Source: Amylostereum areolatum
Lineage: Eukaryota; Basidiomycota; Agaricomycetes; Russulales; Stereaceae
Reading direction: 5' to 3'
DNA length: 64,000 nucleotides
Assembly: GCA_012932865.1 (NCBI GenBank)
Contig: SAXG01000005.1
Location: 1,233,121 to 1,297,120, forward strand
Shown: piece by piece, positions 11,601 to 22,675 of the stretch
Layout: each line of letters opens with the position of its first letter
Position numbering within the stretch: position 1 is the stretch's first letter
The notes under the pieces: generated by a model
The model's database searches: none
What the model was told of the DNA's origin: nothing
What the model saw: only the letters and a program-made list of their open reading frames with translations
Program-made: the position numbers and the translations under genes

Positions 11601-12477
11601 GCCGCCGGGGGCGCCGAGCTGGTTGGCGCCGCCGGTGTTGAAAGCGGACACGGTGGAGGCGAGGTCGTACGCGGGCTTGCTCGACCGAGACTGTCGCGCG
11701 ACGGGTGATGCGCACGGGGTCTTCGAGGGTGCCGACGGAGATAGCGCGGGGGCGGTTAGCGACGACGTTCAGGTTCGCGCCGAGGTGGTCGTTCGCGCGG
11801 AGGCTCTGGCCGTAGCCCGAGTTGGAGCCAAAGTAGTCCTGGCCGAGCCCATCGTACGCATCGACGCCCTGGCCGTACGCATCGTACAAGTCCTCGTCTT
11901 CCTCCACGTTGGTGGTACCGAGCAAGCCGCCGCCGGCGGACATGCGTCGGTACGGGTTGGAGACGGTGCTGGCGCGCATGCGGGGCGGGTTGGAGAGGTT
12001 GCCGGCGATGACGGCCTGAGCCTGGTTGCGAAGCTCGGAGATGGTGGCCGCGGGCGGGTGGTGCTGGTGCTGGAGTTGCTGTTGCTGCTGCTGCTGCTGT
12101 TGATGGAGCATGTGACGCTGGTGGGTGTGGGATTCGTCCAAACCGAGGTAGTCGAGGGTGTGCACGTCAAAGTCGTCCGCGCCCGAGTCCATGGACGTGA
12201 CGGAGCGCAGCTCGTCAAGGACGGGGAAACCGCCGCCGGCGCCGGAGGAAGAGAGCCAGGAGGAAGAAAAGATGCTGGGGCCGAAGGCGTTCGAGAGCCC
12301 GTTGTTGGAGGGCAGGGTGGTGAGCGAGCCGGAGCGGAGACGGCTGTTGCGTTCTGTGAGCGCGGAGGACGCGACGGAGGATGCGACGGAGGCAGAGTGA
12401 CGGAGGCCGGGGCGCATGGGGGGCGTGCCCTGATCCTGCCTCTGCTGATCCTGCCTCTGGCCTTGTTCCTGCTGTCT

Positions 12478-12509
<32 letters not shown>

Positions 12510-13101
12510 TCTGGAGCTGCTCTGCAAAGGACTCGGTGGACGCAAAGTTGGAGTTGGCGTTGGAGTGGGTGCTGGCGGCGTACTGCTGGGCGGCGAGGGA
12601 GACGTTGGAAGGCAGGGTGCCGGCTCGGGCGCGGCGGAAACCCGGGGGAAAGGAAGCGGGGGGAAGGATGCCGTCGGGCTGAGTGTTGTTTGTGGTGCTC
12701 GAGGGGGAGACGAGGTCGTTGACATTAGGGGGGTCGCCAGAGGCGAGCGCGCGCAGCGCGGGGGGCCTGTAGCGGCCGATCATGCCCTCTCCCTGGAGTT
12801 CGCGCGCTCTGGAAGGGGAGAGAACGCGAGGGAACGGAGAGGAGGGTGGGAAATGGAAGGAAAGGGGGGAGAACGGGGAACAGAAAAGAGAAGAGGGAAA
12901 GATGGAAGGCGATGAAGGAAGGAGAGAAAGGAAGGGGAAACGGGAAAGACGGGCGCCGCGTCATCAGGTCAGCGGGGGTGAGTGGGGGCGGGGGGGGAGA
13001 GAGGGGACGGACCTCTTTGCGTAGGCGGCGGAGGGGGCGGGCGGCGGGGTCTTTCCCGACGGATTCCTGGAGAAGGCGGCAGGCTCGGCGGAGAGCGACA
13101 T
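8620..13101 (-). CDS. JSN1: JSN1/Puf2-type RNA-binding protein with two RRMs and PUF repeats
   Basis: Six exons: 13013-13101, 11310-12808, 10416-11250, 10139-10344, 9852-10078, 8620-9799; about 1344 aa. The N-terminal third is Ser/Asn/Gln-rich with two poly-Gln tracts (plus-strand CTG/TTG runs near 12075-12110 and 12470-12510). RRM1 starts at TRSLWIGNLDSS (about residue 485) and continues across an intron as ECGFVNFVDQADA; RRM2 is TRALWIGSIPS to GAIRIGFAK (about 615-690). PUF (Pumilio) repeats fill about 830-1180: GIHKNGTWAAQKIIE, DQFGNYVVQCCLRFG, GRFGARSMRACLES, HKLASLTVLRIVN, VNGVAVVHKVL. The tail is Pro/Gln-rich. Yeast relatives bind 3' UTRs of mRNAs for membrane and mitochondrial proteins. 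One extra base near 11684-11692 breaks the frame between RRATVS and SSKPAYD; total exon length 4036 is one over a multiple of three. The start ATG is the first in the leader exon. Confidence 0.85.
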
Positions 13102-13796
13102 TATACTCTTGAGGACGAATAGCGATTAGGTATTACCGAAGGTTCCTGGGGGGTTGCGGGGGAGGGCAGCGAGCGCGGGGATACGGCCTGGGGGATCGAG
13201 GAGGCGATGAGGGGGATGCGGGCGAGGGAAGGAGGAGGAGGAGGAGGAGACGTACGATGACGGGCGAGGATGAGTATGTTGTCTGCTGTCGGTCGTCAAA
13301 TGCAGCCTGGCTCGACCGAAAAGGGTGATTTTGGGAGGGAAAAAAGGGAGAAAAAAGGGGGGAGGATATGAAAAGGAGTAGGACACGAACGTCGAGAGAG
13401 ACGAGCGAGACCGCGAGTAAATAATGCGGTAGAGTAGTAGGGGGAACCCGGGGGGAACTAGTAGTAAACGCGTTAGACACTCCCAACCGGTCGACGCTCG
13501 CGCTCGTCAGCCGAGCCTCGCCCAATCACCGCCCCCTCTGCTTTCACACTCCGCACTCCCACACTCGGTTTTTTCGCACACAACAAACAAAGATATCATA
13601 GCGTAGCGTATAAAAACTATTCACTCGAGGGAGAGACGGTGTACTGATACAGCTCTAAGCGCACTTTAAAACGTAGCATACCCTACAACCAATTCCAATC
13701 ACACATCCGTCGACCGCAGCCGACGATCAACACGCACCGAAAACGAACACACGAATACGAAAGAAAACGAAACAGCGTACGAATGTCGCACCTCGA
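13102..13796. other. Promoter and leader region of the PUF gene
   Basis: No coding signal. The stretch 13140-13400 is purine-rich on the plus strand, i.e. a CT-rich leader for the minus-strand PUF gene, a common feature near transcription starts in basidiomycetes. The rest (13400-13796) is the 3' flank of the GDS1-type gene. Confidence 0.45.
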
Positions 13797-16700
13797 CTAC
13801 CCCCTCGCTCCTCCCCGCTTCGCCCCCCGCCTCCGCGGCGCGATCGCCTGCGCCACCGCCTTCGACACCGCCGTACGCTTCGACCGTCGGAGGGGCGCCT
13901 CCCTCGCCGGCTCCCCCTTCCTCTCCTCCTCTCCCTTCTCTTCCTTCCCTCCCGGCGTCTCCCAGTCCGAGATCCGGCACAAAGTCTGGAACATCGCCTC
14001 CTCCGTCGGGCTCAGCGGCGATTCCACGTCCTTCGCCAGTTCCACGTCCACGTGCAACCCCCGCCCCTCTTCCTCCTCCTCCATCTCCCCGCCCTCCCAT
14101 GGCTCAACCTCCATCTCCACCGCCTCGGGCACGCTCCGCCACCCGACTTCACCCCTTGCCCGCGCAAACGGCGGCCCAAACCGTCCGCTCGCCCGCTGCC
14201 GCGTCTTTTCTCGGTGGAACGCCTGCAGCGTGCTGGGGAAGCGCGCGTGTAAATCCACCGCGAGGAACGCGTCCAGACCGTCCGGCGCCTCTTCCCGCCT
14301 TCGTCCTCCCGCGAACGCGCTCGCGGTCGTCAACGGCACCCACGTCCCGTCCACCACCTCGTCCGCACCGCGAACAACGTCCACGCCCGTCGGCGGCACA
14401 GGCGGTACCGCCGCCTCCAGCGCCGCCGCGAGCGCAGTCACGTTCACAAAGTCGCTGTCGATCCGGCGCAGGAGCCGCACACCCGCGACCGTCATCTGAT
14501 AGACCTCGACGCCTAAAAACAGACCCCACAGAATGCGAAGGAACCGTCAGCACATCCCTCCTATCACATACACACGCAAGCGGACACGCACCTGCGACTT
14601 GGGTCGCGCTGATCGCCGGCTCGCAGGGATCGCACGTGGACATCACTCCCACCGCCTCTTCGTCACGCGCCGCGCTTGTCTTCTCCAGTACACGCACCGA
14701 GGCTGGCAGTCGAAGTGGGTCGATCGATCCTTCCGAAAGGGAGGCAGGGGAACCCCATCCCATGCTCACCGGCAGAAGCGCCGGAATGGGGAGCGGTGGT
14801 GGCGTCGAAGGACCGGGGCCGTCCTCCGTATCGTCAGAGTCCGCAGAGGGCGAGTCGGGAGAAGGGGAGGGCGCCTCGGAAAGGGCTCGCGACGAGCGCC
14901 CGCCGTCTTCGTCGGCTCCCAGTGCGATATCAAGCTCAACCTCTTCGCGGGGACGCGCCGTCCATCCCCCCTCTTCAAGTTCATCAGGAAGAATGCTGTC
15001 GAGGCCTAGAATTTCCGCGTCTTGCCATTGCAGTTCGCTCGGCCTACGTTTCCCCTCGTGCATCATCGCCTCCATGCCGAGGCTGCTGAAACTCCCCCAC
15101 CGCATCTCTTCGGTCTCGACCGAGGGCGAACGATGGACCGACTCGGCCGGCAGCGGTGTCAACGGGGACCCGCAAACCATCGTGTCCTCAAAGTCGTCTT
15201 CTTTTGGCAGGGACCCGACGATCAGCGACGGCACGAACAACTGCTCCTCGTCTTCCTCTTTGATTCTGGGTTCGAAATCGCCGAAAGCGTCGCTGTCGTA
15301 CCGTGGACTCGGTGCGCCGTAATCGTCAAAGTCCCAGCCGTCGATTTCTTCAATCTTGATGCCGGGGAGGGTGAGAGGGCCCACGTTGGCGACGGCCTCT
15401 TTGACGACTTGGATGACGCGGAGCCGATTGTCTATGTCGTCCCAGGCGTCAAGCATGCCTCCGACGTCATCCAGAGACTCTTGTTTGACTGAAACGTCGT
15501 CTGCGCGAAGCGGCGTCTGAATACCGGGGGCCGCGTCTTCGTCTTCGTCTTCGTCATCCTCGTCATCATCCCGATCCCAATCCATGTCGTCGTCCTCGTC
15601 GTCCTCTTCGTCTTCATCGTCAGCCCAGGAGGTGGCGTTGAGCTGGGCGGAGGAGTACCGCCGACGGAAGACGGTAGAAGCCGAGCCTTCCGCTTCATCA
15701 TCCGAATCAGGTGGGGGTGAGGCGATCGATTGTGTGGAAGGGGAGCGACGAATGTGCGTTTCAGAAGGAGCGAACGAGGACGGGGACGGCATGCGGAAGA
15801 AAGCGCTCGGGGGCGGGTCCACGAAGAACGGAGCTGGGGGTGCCTCGGACTCGTCGTCGTCGTCGTCGACGGAGGAGGAAGAGGAGGAGGTAGAGGAAGA
15901 AGAGTCGACAGACATGGCGTCGTCCGAATCTGAATCGGCATCGCGGGAGAGATCGATGATATCTCGAAAGTCGGATGGGGGAACGGCGGGCGGGGGCGTG
16001 GACTGGTTGGATGAGGAGGAGGAACCGGGAAGGGAAGGCCGTAATCGGAGGGTAAGCTTCACCTTGGGGGGTCTCCTCTCCGCCTCACTTGCACTTGGAC
16101 TCCCATCTGATCCCTCGTCCGTGTGACCCGCGTCCTTGCACCCGCGCGAGAGACGCTTGCGCTTGTGCCCGCACAGCTGCTGCTCCTGCCTCCGTCTGCG
16201 GTCGCGTTCACGTTTGCGTTCGCGGGGATCGCTGGAGACGCAGCCGGCCTTGCCGTTTTCGGAGTACTCGCAAAGACGGATGCCTGCGCGTGCGAAAGGA
16301 CAGGGCGCGCCTGCGGCACGGCTGAGGAACCAAACCATGGTCCCGCGGCGGAAGTTGGTCGCGCGGGGACCAGCGGGGTCGAGAGCGCAATGGGCGCCGC
16401 CGGAACGGGAGTAAAGGGCGGGAACGAGCTCGTCGTCGGAAGGGGTGCCGGAGAGGATATGTCGAGAGAGGAGGGGGTGGTCTTGCTGCTCTTCGCAGCG
16501 CGTCATATGGTTGCGAATGTACGTTGTGATGGCCTGACCGGCGGCGGACACACTGGGGAGGAGCGGGGGTTGGCGTGAAGAATGGAAGAGAGAGGGCAGG
16601 CACGCACTTTTGGCACATGAGGCCGAATTTGATGGTCATCTCTGCGAGGTCTTTGATGGTCATTGCGCGGTTGTCCTTGCACAAAGGGAGGAGGGTAAGG

Positions 16701-17027
16701 AACGCGATGTGGAGTGGCGGAGAAGGGAAGGGGACGTACGACGGAGAGGAAGGAACGGCCAATAGCTATGAATACTTTACTTGTTGAATCGTCGGAATGG
16801 AGAGAGACGCCGGGGGGAGGGAAGACGGGCATGGTGGGGGGCGGGGCGGGACCCTTGGGTTTGTGTGCGGATGCAGCGGGTTTTATTCTGCGGGGGACGT
16901 GAGGACTTGGGTCGGAAGGCTGCCTGAGGCGGGCGGGAGGTTTGATGAGGGAATGTTGTCGGATGCGGGTGCCGTAGGAGTGGTGGACGGGGGAGGGAGG
17001 GGAAGGGAGAGAATTATCCTGGAGCAT
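13797..17027 (-). CDS. GDS1 winged-helix protein with C-terminal APSES/KilA-N-like domain
   Basis: Four exons: 16740-17027, 16608-16675, 14592-16552, 13797-14512; 3033 nt, 1010 aa, in frame throughout. Residues about 75-210 form the GDS1 winged helix: KVFIAIGRSFLSV, then DNRAMTIKDLAEMTIKFGLM, VSAAGQAITTYIRNHM, then RGTMVWFLSRAAGAPCPFAR. The middle is acidic and disordered (long Asp/Glu/Ser runs, 15540-15960), and a basic KRKRLSRG stretch near the N-terminal third looks like a nuclear signal. The last exon (about residue 773 on) reads GVEVYQMTVAGVRLLRRIDS, NVTAL, GTWVPL and LDAFLAVDLHARFP, the pattern of an APSES/KilA-N-type DNA-binding fold. A nuclear transcription regulator is inferred. Yeast GDS1 lacks a well-defined biochemical role. 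The ATG chosen at 17027 is the only in-frame one upstream of the domain; an extra 5' exon is possible. Confidence 0.75.
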
Positions 17028-19483
17028 GTCGTCGGGGTCATGAATATTGCATGAATTAGTTGATTCGTCCAGCGATAATTGGGAGATGGTGAAAGGGAGG
17101 AGTCGGGGGAGGAGGAGGAGATGGGGGTAGGAGGAGAAGGAGCAGTGGGCAGGCTGAGGAAGGGAAAGGTAAAAGAGGGACACGCGCGCCTCGCCCCTCC
17201 CCCATTTCAAATCCCTTTCCGGCTTCTTCCGCTTATTTTCCTTATCCGCCTTCTCGCCCATCCCACGCCATCCTCCCGGCTCTCCTCCTCTCTCTCTCTT
17301 TCCTCCCCGTCGTTCCAACACCCCCCCGCCCCGTCCTGCTCGACGACGACGACGAAGACCTCGTCTGCTCTGACTTGCCCGCCTCGCCACCCTGCCCCGC
17401 ACCCAACGACGCTGATCCCTCCGCCTTCTTCCATTTCTCCCCACGTCCATCTTGATCCAGGCCGCGCCCGCAGAATGCTCCCGAATAGGTCGCTCGAATC
17501 CGCCTTTCCCTTTCTACCACTCTCTTCACTCCCCTCCTCACTGAGGACGATCCCCCGCCACGCCCCCATCCTCCCATTCCACCCTCCGCGTGCACCTCCT
17601 CGAGGCAGAACGCCCCGTTCGAGGGCCAGGCGAGTGTCTGGCACTCAGCGAGCGTCGTGCAAGCGACGGGGCCGGCCCAGAAAACCCAACCAAGCTCAAC
17701 CTGAGCCGAGATCTCATCTCTCCGATCAATGCTCCCTCCCTCATGTGATAAGCTCCCCTTCGTCACCGCCCCTCGCCCATGACGTGACCTTCCCACTGCA
17801 CTGCCCCAGATGAGACTGCCCCCCGCTCGCCACCTTGTCCCTCCTCCCCAACAATGAACGTCCTCCTCCTCCTCTTCTTTTCTCTTTTTGTCTTCGCCCT
17901 CTCCCAACCTCTCAACCCTCACAGCACGTTCCATCAGCTGCTACTGGCTAAGCACAATGCGGGCGGTACATCTTTTGTCTCTCGCGCTTTGTCCCCCCTG
18001 AAACCGCTCGTGCGTACGCGAATGTTTCCCTTTGTCAACCCATCCTTTGTTCGCCCTTCCCATTCATCCTTTTCTTGTCAACCAGCTCTCGTACACAACT
18101 CCTCCTTCGCAGTCAATATACTCCCAGTTTTTTTCCCCCGGCTACCCTTCCCACTCTCCTCCGCCCCGTCGTCTGGGAAACACGGCCAGTCCTCGAGCTG
18201 ACCACAATAACCTGTAACCTCCCCCCGTTCCCCTTCGATACTTCACTTGGACAACAAACATCCTGTCGCCATCCCACCCCTCGCTGTGCGGCCCGACCTG
18301 GGGCCCAACCTGGCTCCCTTCCCGGGCTCACGCCACAATCCCCCCAATAAACTCCGCTTTTCGACCATCATGACACCTTACGACCGCAACGCCGCTCGCG
18401 CACATCCATTCAACAAGCATCCCCCACCTTGAGGGAGGACCCTCCCCTTCCACGGCTCCCACTTGCTTCTCCGTCATCCACTTGGCCAGACATCGCCCCA
18501 ATCCCACGACCCGTTTGATCCCTGGGGCGATTACGTGCGCGAGCATGGCGGACACTGGACGGGATGCGCAGTGCGGGTCTTACCATTCCACCTCGGTCTT
18601 TGCCTTCTCTCGGCCTCCTGCGACGGTGTGTTGTCCCGACGGTGTTTCAGGTATACATATACGTGTACGCATCTCGTGTTTTCTATTCTACATATATCTT
18701 TGCGTTGCTGCCTTACCAATCTTACGTTGTGCACTTGATTCGTGCTTGAATGTACGGAACGTCCTTCCCTCTTCCTCATGCGCGCTTCATCAGGGTATGT
18801 ACTCGTCCGTGCGCGCTAGCTAGAGTCGTGTTCTAAGGCGAACGGAAATGAGACGAGAATGAGATAATTAAAACCTTGAAACCAAAAGGAAAACACTTTA
18901 AGTTTTGAACTCAAATGTTTTATATCAGTTTGTGGGTGTGGGGGGAGAGCAGGTACGAGGCGGGGAAAGACAAGGACCGTGGGAACTAATTTCCTCAACG
19001 CGTCTTTCCTTCGTTCCGGCTTCACGCGCGGCCGCTGACTAACGCTCCCTATCCCAGCCTATAGAGAAGCTCGGCTGGCTCTTCTCTCGCAAATCTACAG
19101 GCGTACATACCCTGCGCAATCTACAAGCTGTAAAGCAAGTGCCTCGGCCCCTCTCGCGAGAGTCGGCCGGCGCTTGGTCGACGTTGTATTCCATACCTGC
19201 TGCTTGGCTCGAAGCCCAGACGCCTGCATGTCGAACGCAAATCCACGCGCTTGTGGCGCGGAGATACAGAAACCATACACAAGTAAGCATCTCAAGGGCT
19301 CCTAACGTCCTGTACGGATACCGATAAGACTGATTAGAGAGAGGTACCGTACAGCGTGAGTCGATAGGGTGCAGATGTTCAACGTTCAGAATCCGGGTGA
19401 GCGACGTCGACGGAGAGCATATAATACAGATATGATACAGAGTACGTAGAGTGGGGATCACGGCCAGTGCAACGGACGGCTCG
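17028..19483. other. Long gene-poor interval with strand-biased pyrimidine tract
   Basis: About 2.4 kb without a supported gene. From about 17180 to 18480 the plus strand is CT-rich; from about 16970 to 17160 it is GA-rich (the CT-rich leader of the minus-strand gene 13797-17027). Frames in this stretch (for example 17854-18201, starting with a signal-peptide-like run) are low-complexity. The block 18830-19480 is the 3' flank of the P450 gene. Confidence 0.45.
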
Positions 19484-21521
19484 TCAACGCTTCTCCTCGG
19501 ACAGATCGAAAAGCGTGACCTCCTCCCTCTCGTCCGTCATCAGATGCACCTTGTCGTGGCGGGGTACGAGTCGGACTTTGTACGGCATCGGCGTGCGTCC
19601 GTTCGCGCCCGCGTACTCGTCGAGCACGATGGGCGCGTCGGTCTCGATCCGGAACGTCCACAGCAGCCGGGAGATCGCGAGCCACATCTCGCGCTCGGCG
19701 ACGTGGATGCCGGGGCAGATGCGGCGCCTGCGTGGTTGGGGGGTCACATACTTGAGCGCGGATGAAGAAGAGGAAGGAGGAAGTAGCGTACCCTGCACCA
19801 AAGATGAAGTGGTCGCGTTGAGTGGCATCGGTCAGGTTGGCGGAGTCCGCGGCGCTGAGATCGTCCCCGAGATAACGATCAGGATTGAATGCAGAGCTGA
19901 ATGTGGCACGGGCCAGAGTTAGATGGGAACATGACGGAGGGCGAGAGAGGAAAGACGCACGCATCGGGGTACCGCTCCTGGTTATGGTGCAGCGCATATA
20001 TGTTCAGCACCAGCGACGTGTTCTTCGGAATGAACATCCCGTTGTACACGAAGTCCTCCGTCGAATAATGCGGCGTGCCCACCCAGAACGGGGACCGGGT
20101 CCGCGAGACCTAGGGTCGTTATTACTCAGCGGGGCTCGGCGGTGTGGCGTCCGGGGGAACGCTCACCTCCTTGATGATCGCCCGAACGTATGGCAGACTC
20201 TTCTCGTCCTCGGCGGTCGGCCAGTGCTCCCTGCCCACAACCCGGTCGAGCTCTTCGTGCGCGCGGGCCTGGACGTCGGGGTACGAAGGGATCAGGGCGA
20301 GGAACCATAGCAAAATGCCTGTCATCTGTGAAGAACCCGGATGTCATCAGCGAACGGGGCTTCGCGAATCCATTTACGGCGGCGCGGAAGAGGACGGAGG
20401 ACTAACCGAGTGGACGCCACCGAGCGTGAAGACGGACGAGAGCATGACGGTCGCTTCCCAGCTCAGGCCCTCCTTCTCGCGCGTGAGGAGAAGCGTCTTC
20501 ACCAGACAGTCCGGGACGTCTTCGCCCGCGTCCAAGCGCGTTTGGACACGCTTGATGAGTGCACCGTACGCGTCCATGATGTCGTCGTGCAGCTTGACCC
20601 CGCGCTTGTACAACGGCGTCGGGATCCATTGGAGAGGCTCAATGAAATCAATAGGGTTCGAAAAGGGTCCTGGGACGCATCGGAGTCGGACGTCGGCGGG
20701 GGTGTTCAGAGATCAAGGGAAAGAAGGGCGTACCGCTGAGTTTCATGAATTCGTTGGCGAGCGAAATGGCTCGGTCAGTCAGGGGATCTGATGTGGACGC
20801 AGTGCGGGTGCCGAAAGATAAGTTCAGCATATTACTGAAAAAAGCCAGCTGTCCGTCAGCCACTGATCTCAGAACGCTGGAAACTGACGCTCACTTGATG
20901 GAATACCTCGCAACGTAAAGCGCAGGGATTAATGGGCAAGGAGCCCTTGTTGCCTTCATAATACAGCGAGCGGGCGAGGATGTGCGACTCGTAGTCGAGG
21001 ATATGCGTGTACCCCGCCACGGCCTTGGGCTGTGAGCTGCTGCATGGCAATCTTGCGATGGTGTCTCCTGCAGGTAAGGTTTCCAACTCTAAACTCAAGA
21101 GGTAAATTGTTTGATGGAGTGCTTACCATGTGTCCCCGTACGGCGTCGACGTGATCCCAAGGCCCCGCAAGATGGTCTGATCCTTGAGAAAATACTGCCG
21201 ACGGCTTGATGTGAGCGCACCGTGGTTGACGAGAAGGTCGCGGGCCATGGTGGCGTCGTTGATGACGATCATGAGCTGATTTCCCATCCATACCGAATAG
21301 ATGGGGCCGTATTCTTTCGCCCAGTTCCAGAGCGTGCGTTCATGGTAGCGTTTGAGGTAGGCGTAGCGAAACGGAGGTCCAGGGGGGATGGGATGTCCGT
21401 CCTTGTCGACGAGGTTCTTCCTGAGCACGAAGGATAGCACGACGTATAGGGATGCGCATAAGAGGCCGATGAACCCAAGCTTCACGGGGACGATGGTGTT
21501 GGACACAAGCTGGGAGATCAT
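19484..21521 (-). CDS. Cytochrome P450 monooxygenase, two frame breaks in exon 2
   Basis: Eight exons: 21127-21521, 20895-21067, 20734-20834, 20407-20669, 20167-20325, 19961-20109, 19792-19896, 19484-19727; 1589 nt, i.e. 528 aa once two extra bases are skipped. An N-terminal membrane helix (GFIGLLCASLYVVLSFVL) is followed by PIPPGPPF. Other landmarks: WRHHRKIAMQQLT (helix C), the I-helix TLGGVHSMTGILLWF, IKEVSRTRSPFW carrying the ExxR motif across an intron, NPDRYLGD, and the haem loop FGAGRRICPG with its Cys ligand assembled over the intron 19728-19791. The I-helix lacks the usual acid-Thr pair (HS instead), as I recall for some Agaricomycete P450 clans. Exon 2 has one extra base near 21025-21035 (before AVAGYTHIL) and one near 20924-20928 (after LPINP). 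Acts on an unknown small molecule at the ER. Confidence 0.85.
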
Positions 21522-22675
21522 GAGGAGGGGATACGTTCGGGAACGGAAGCCATGCTCACGGTAGAAACGAAATCCAGCGCGGTGGTGTTGGAGGTCGAGC
21601 CGGACGGCATTGGAGGGTGAGGGGGAAAAGATGGCGAGGAAGTCATTCCACGAGAGGTGTGAAAGGAGTCCAACGGGAAACGGGACAGCGGTCAGGTTGA
21701 CCTGGGTGGGAGGTGGGAAGGAAGCAAGCGGCGATCCGAAGGGTGTTTTATACAGACGCAGCCTCACTATATAAAGCGTCAGACGAAACAAATAACAAAT
21801 GGGAGGATCTAAAGAGCAGATGATTGCATACATACCCATCCTTAACGGTGATGGATGGCCCACCCAGCTTATTACCCGATGGTCCCGAACGGCGAAGACG
21901 CAGCCCTGCCACGATGCGGATAGATTGGCGATAACTGATAAGTTTGAAGAAGACAGAAGAGATCCACCGGCCTCCGGCTGAGATCTTCAGCAAAGCAGGT
22001 CTGCGCAGGGCTCCATAAAAATTTCTATCAAGGGAGAAATTTGACAGAATGAACCTGGGCTGCAGGGCATGCCACATACCAGGGCCATTCCAAGTGCCAG
22101 ACCAAACCCTATAAGGATTCCAATTTATTCCATGGATGTGCTGACGCATGGCGGTGCATTTGGGGTGAATCAGAGGTGCACAGAAACGTCGATTCGGATG
22201 AGGTGCTCTCAATCGTGAACACACTGAGGAGGTCGGCACTCGGGAGTCGGGAGTAAGGAGAAGTCGGGAAGCAGAGTCCGCCGCTCGGTAAAATTGAAAC
22301 GGTCTGAAATTTGGCCTTGGCTAATTGTCAGATTGGGACCAAATGACAATTTTGATCCGTTCACGGTCCCGGAAAGTGTAGTCTAGAAGTTCCCCACACC
22401 CCCTACCAGTAACTTACCAGCTTGCCCTTGTGACCATGTCCGTAGACCTTCCTCTCATCCACTGACATCCAGCATTACCCGCAAGCCTTGACGTCCTGCC
22501 TCACGTTGGGAACGGAAATGGTTGAAGGACCCACTAGGACCTTTGCGTCGCAGAACGCGCTGATCTTCGCCTCGGCGGCCATGAGTAGTGAGTCTTCCGG
22601 ACTTCTACTCGTCAACGTGGTCGAAGAGAAATCAGAAGGCGGACGATCGCTGATGGCTCCGTTTTTAATAAAGAC
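21522..22675. other. P450 promoter region and intergenic DNA
   Basis: No gene is supported. The area 21530-21780 is the probable P450 leader and promoter. The part 22480-22640 upstream of the carrier may contain an untranslated or missing first coding exon of that gene: the run reading IFASAAMS near 22560-22580 looks like part of a membrane helix but could not be joined in frame. Confidence 0.4.
21768..21775 (-). promoter_or_regulatory. TATA-like element upstream of the P450
   Basis: TATATAAA on the plus strand, read TTTATATA on the minus strand, about 250 nt upstream of the P450 start. The distance is long, so it is only a candidate. Confidence 0.25.

Noticed and set aside
11365..12915. 516-codon plus-strand frame
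   Set aside because: Antisense to the poly-Gln N-terminal exon of the PUF gene; poly-Leu runs are the complement of the CAG repeats.
14099..15322. 407-codon plus-strand frame
   Set aside because: Antisense to the GDS1-type gene, low-complexity composition.
17854..18201. 115-codon plus frame with a signal-peptide-like start
   Set aside because: It lies in the CT-rich tract, where Leu/Phe/Ser runs arise automatically; no cleavage-site context or downstream protein-like sequence.
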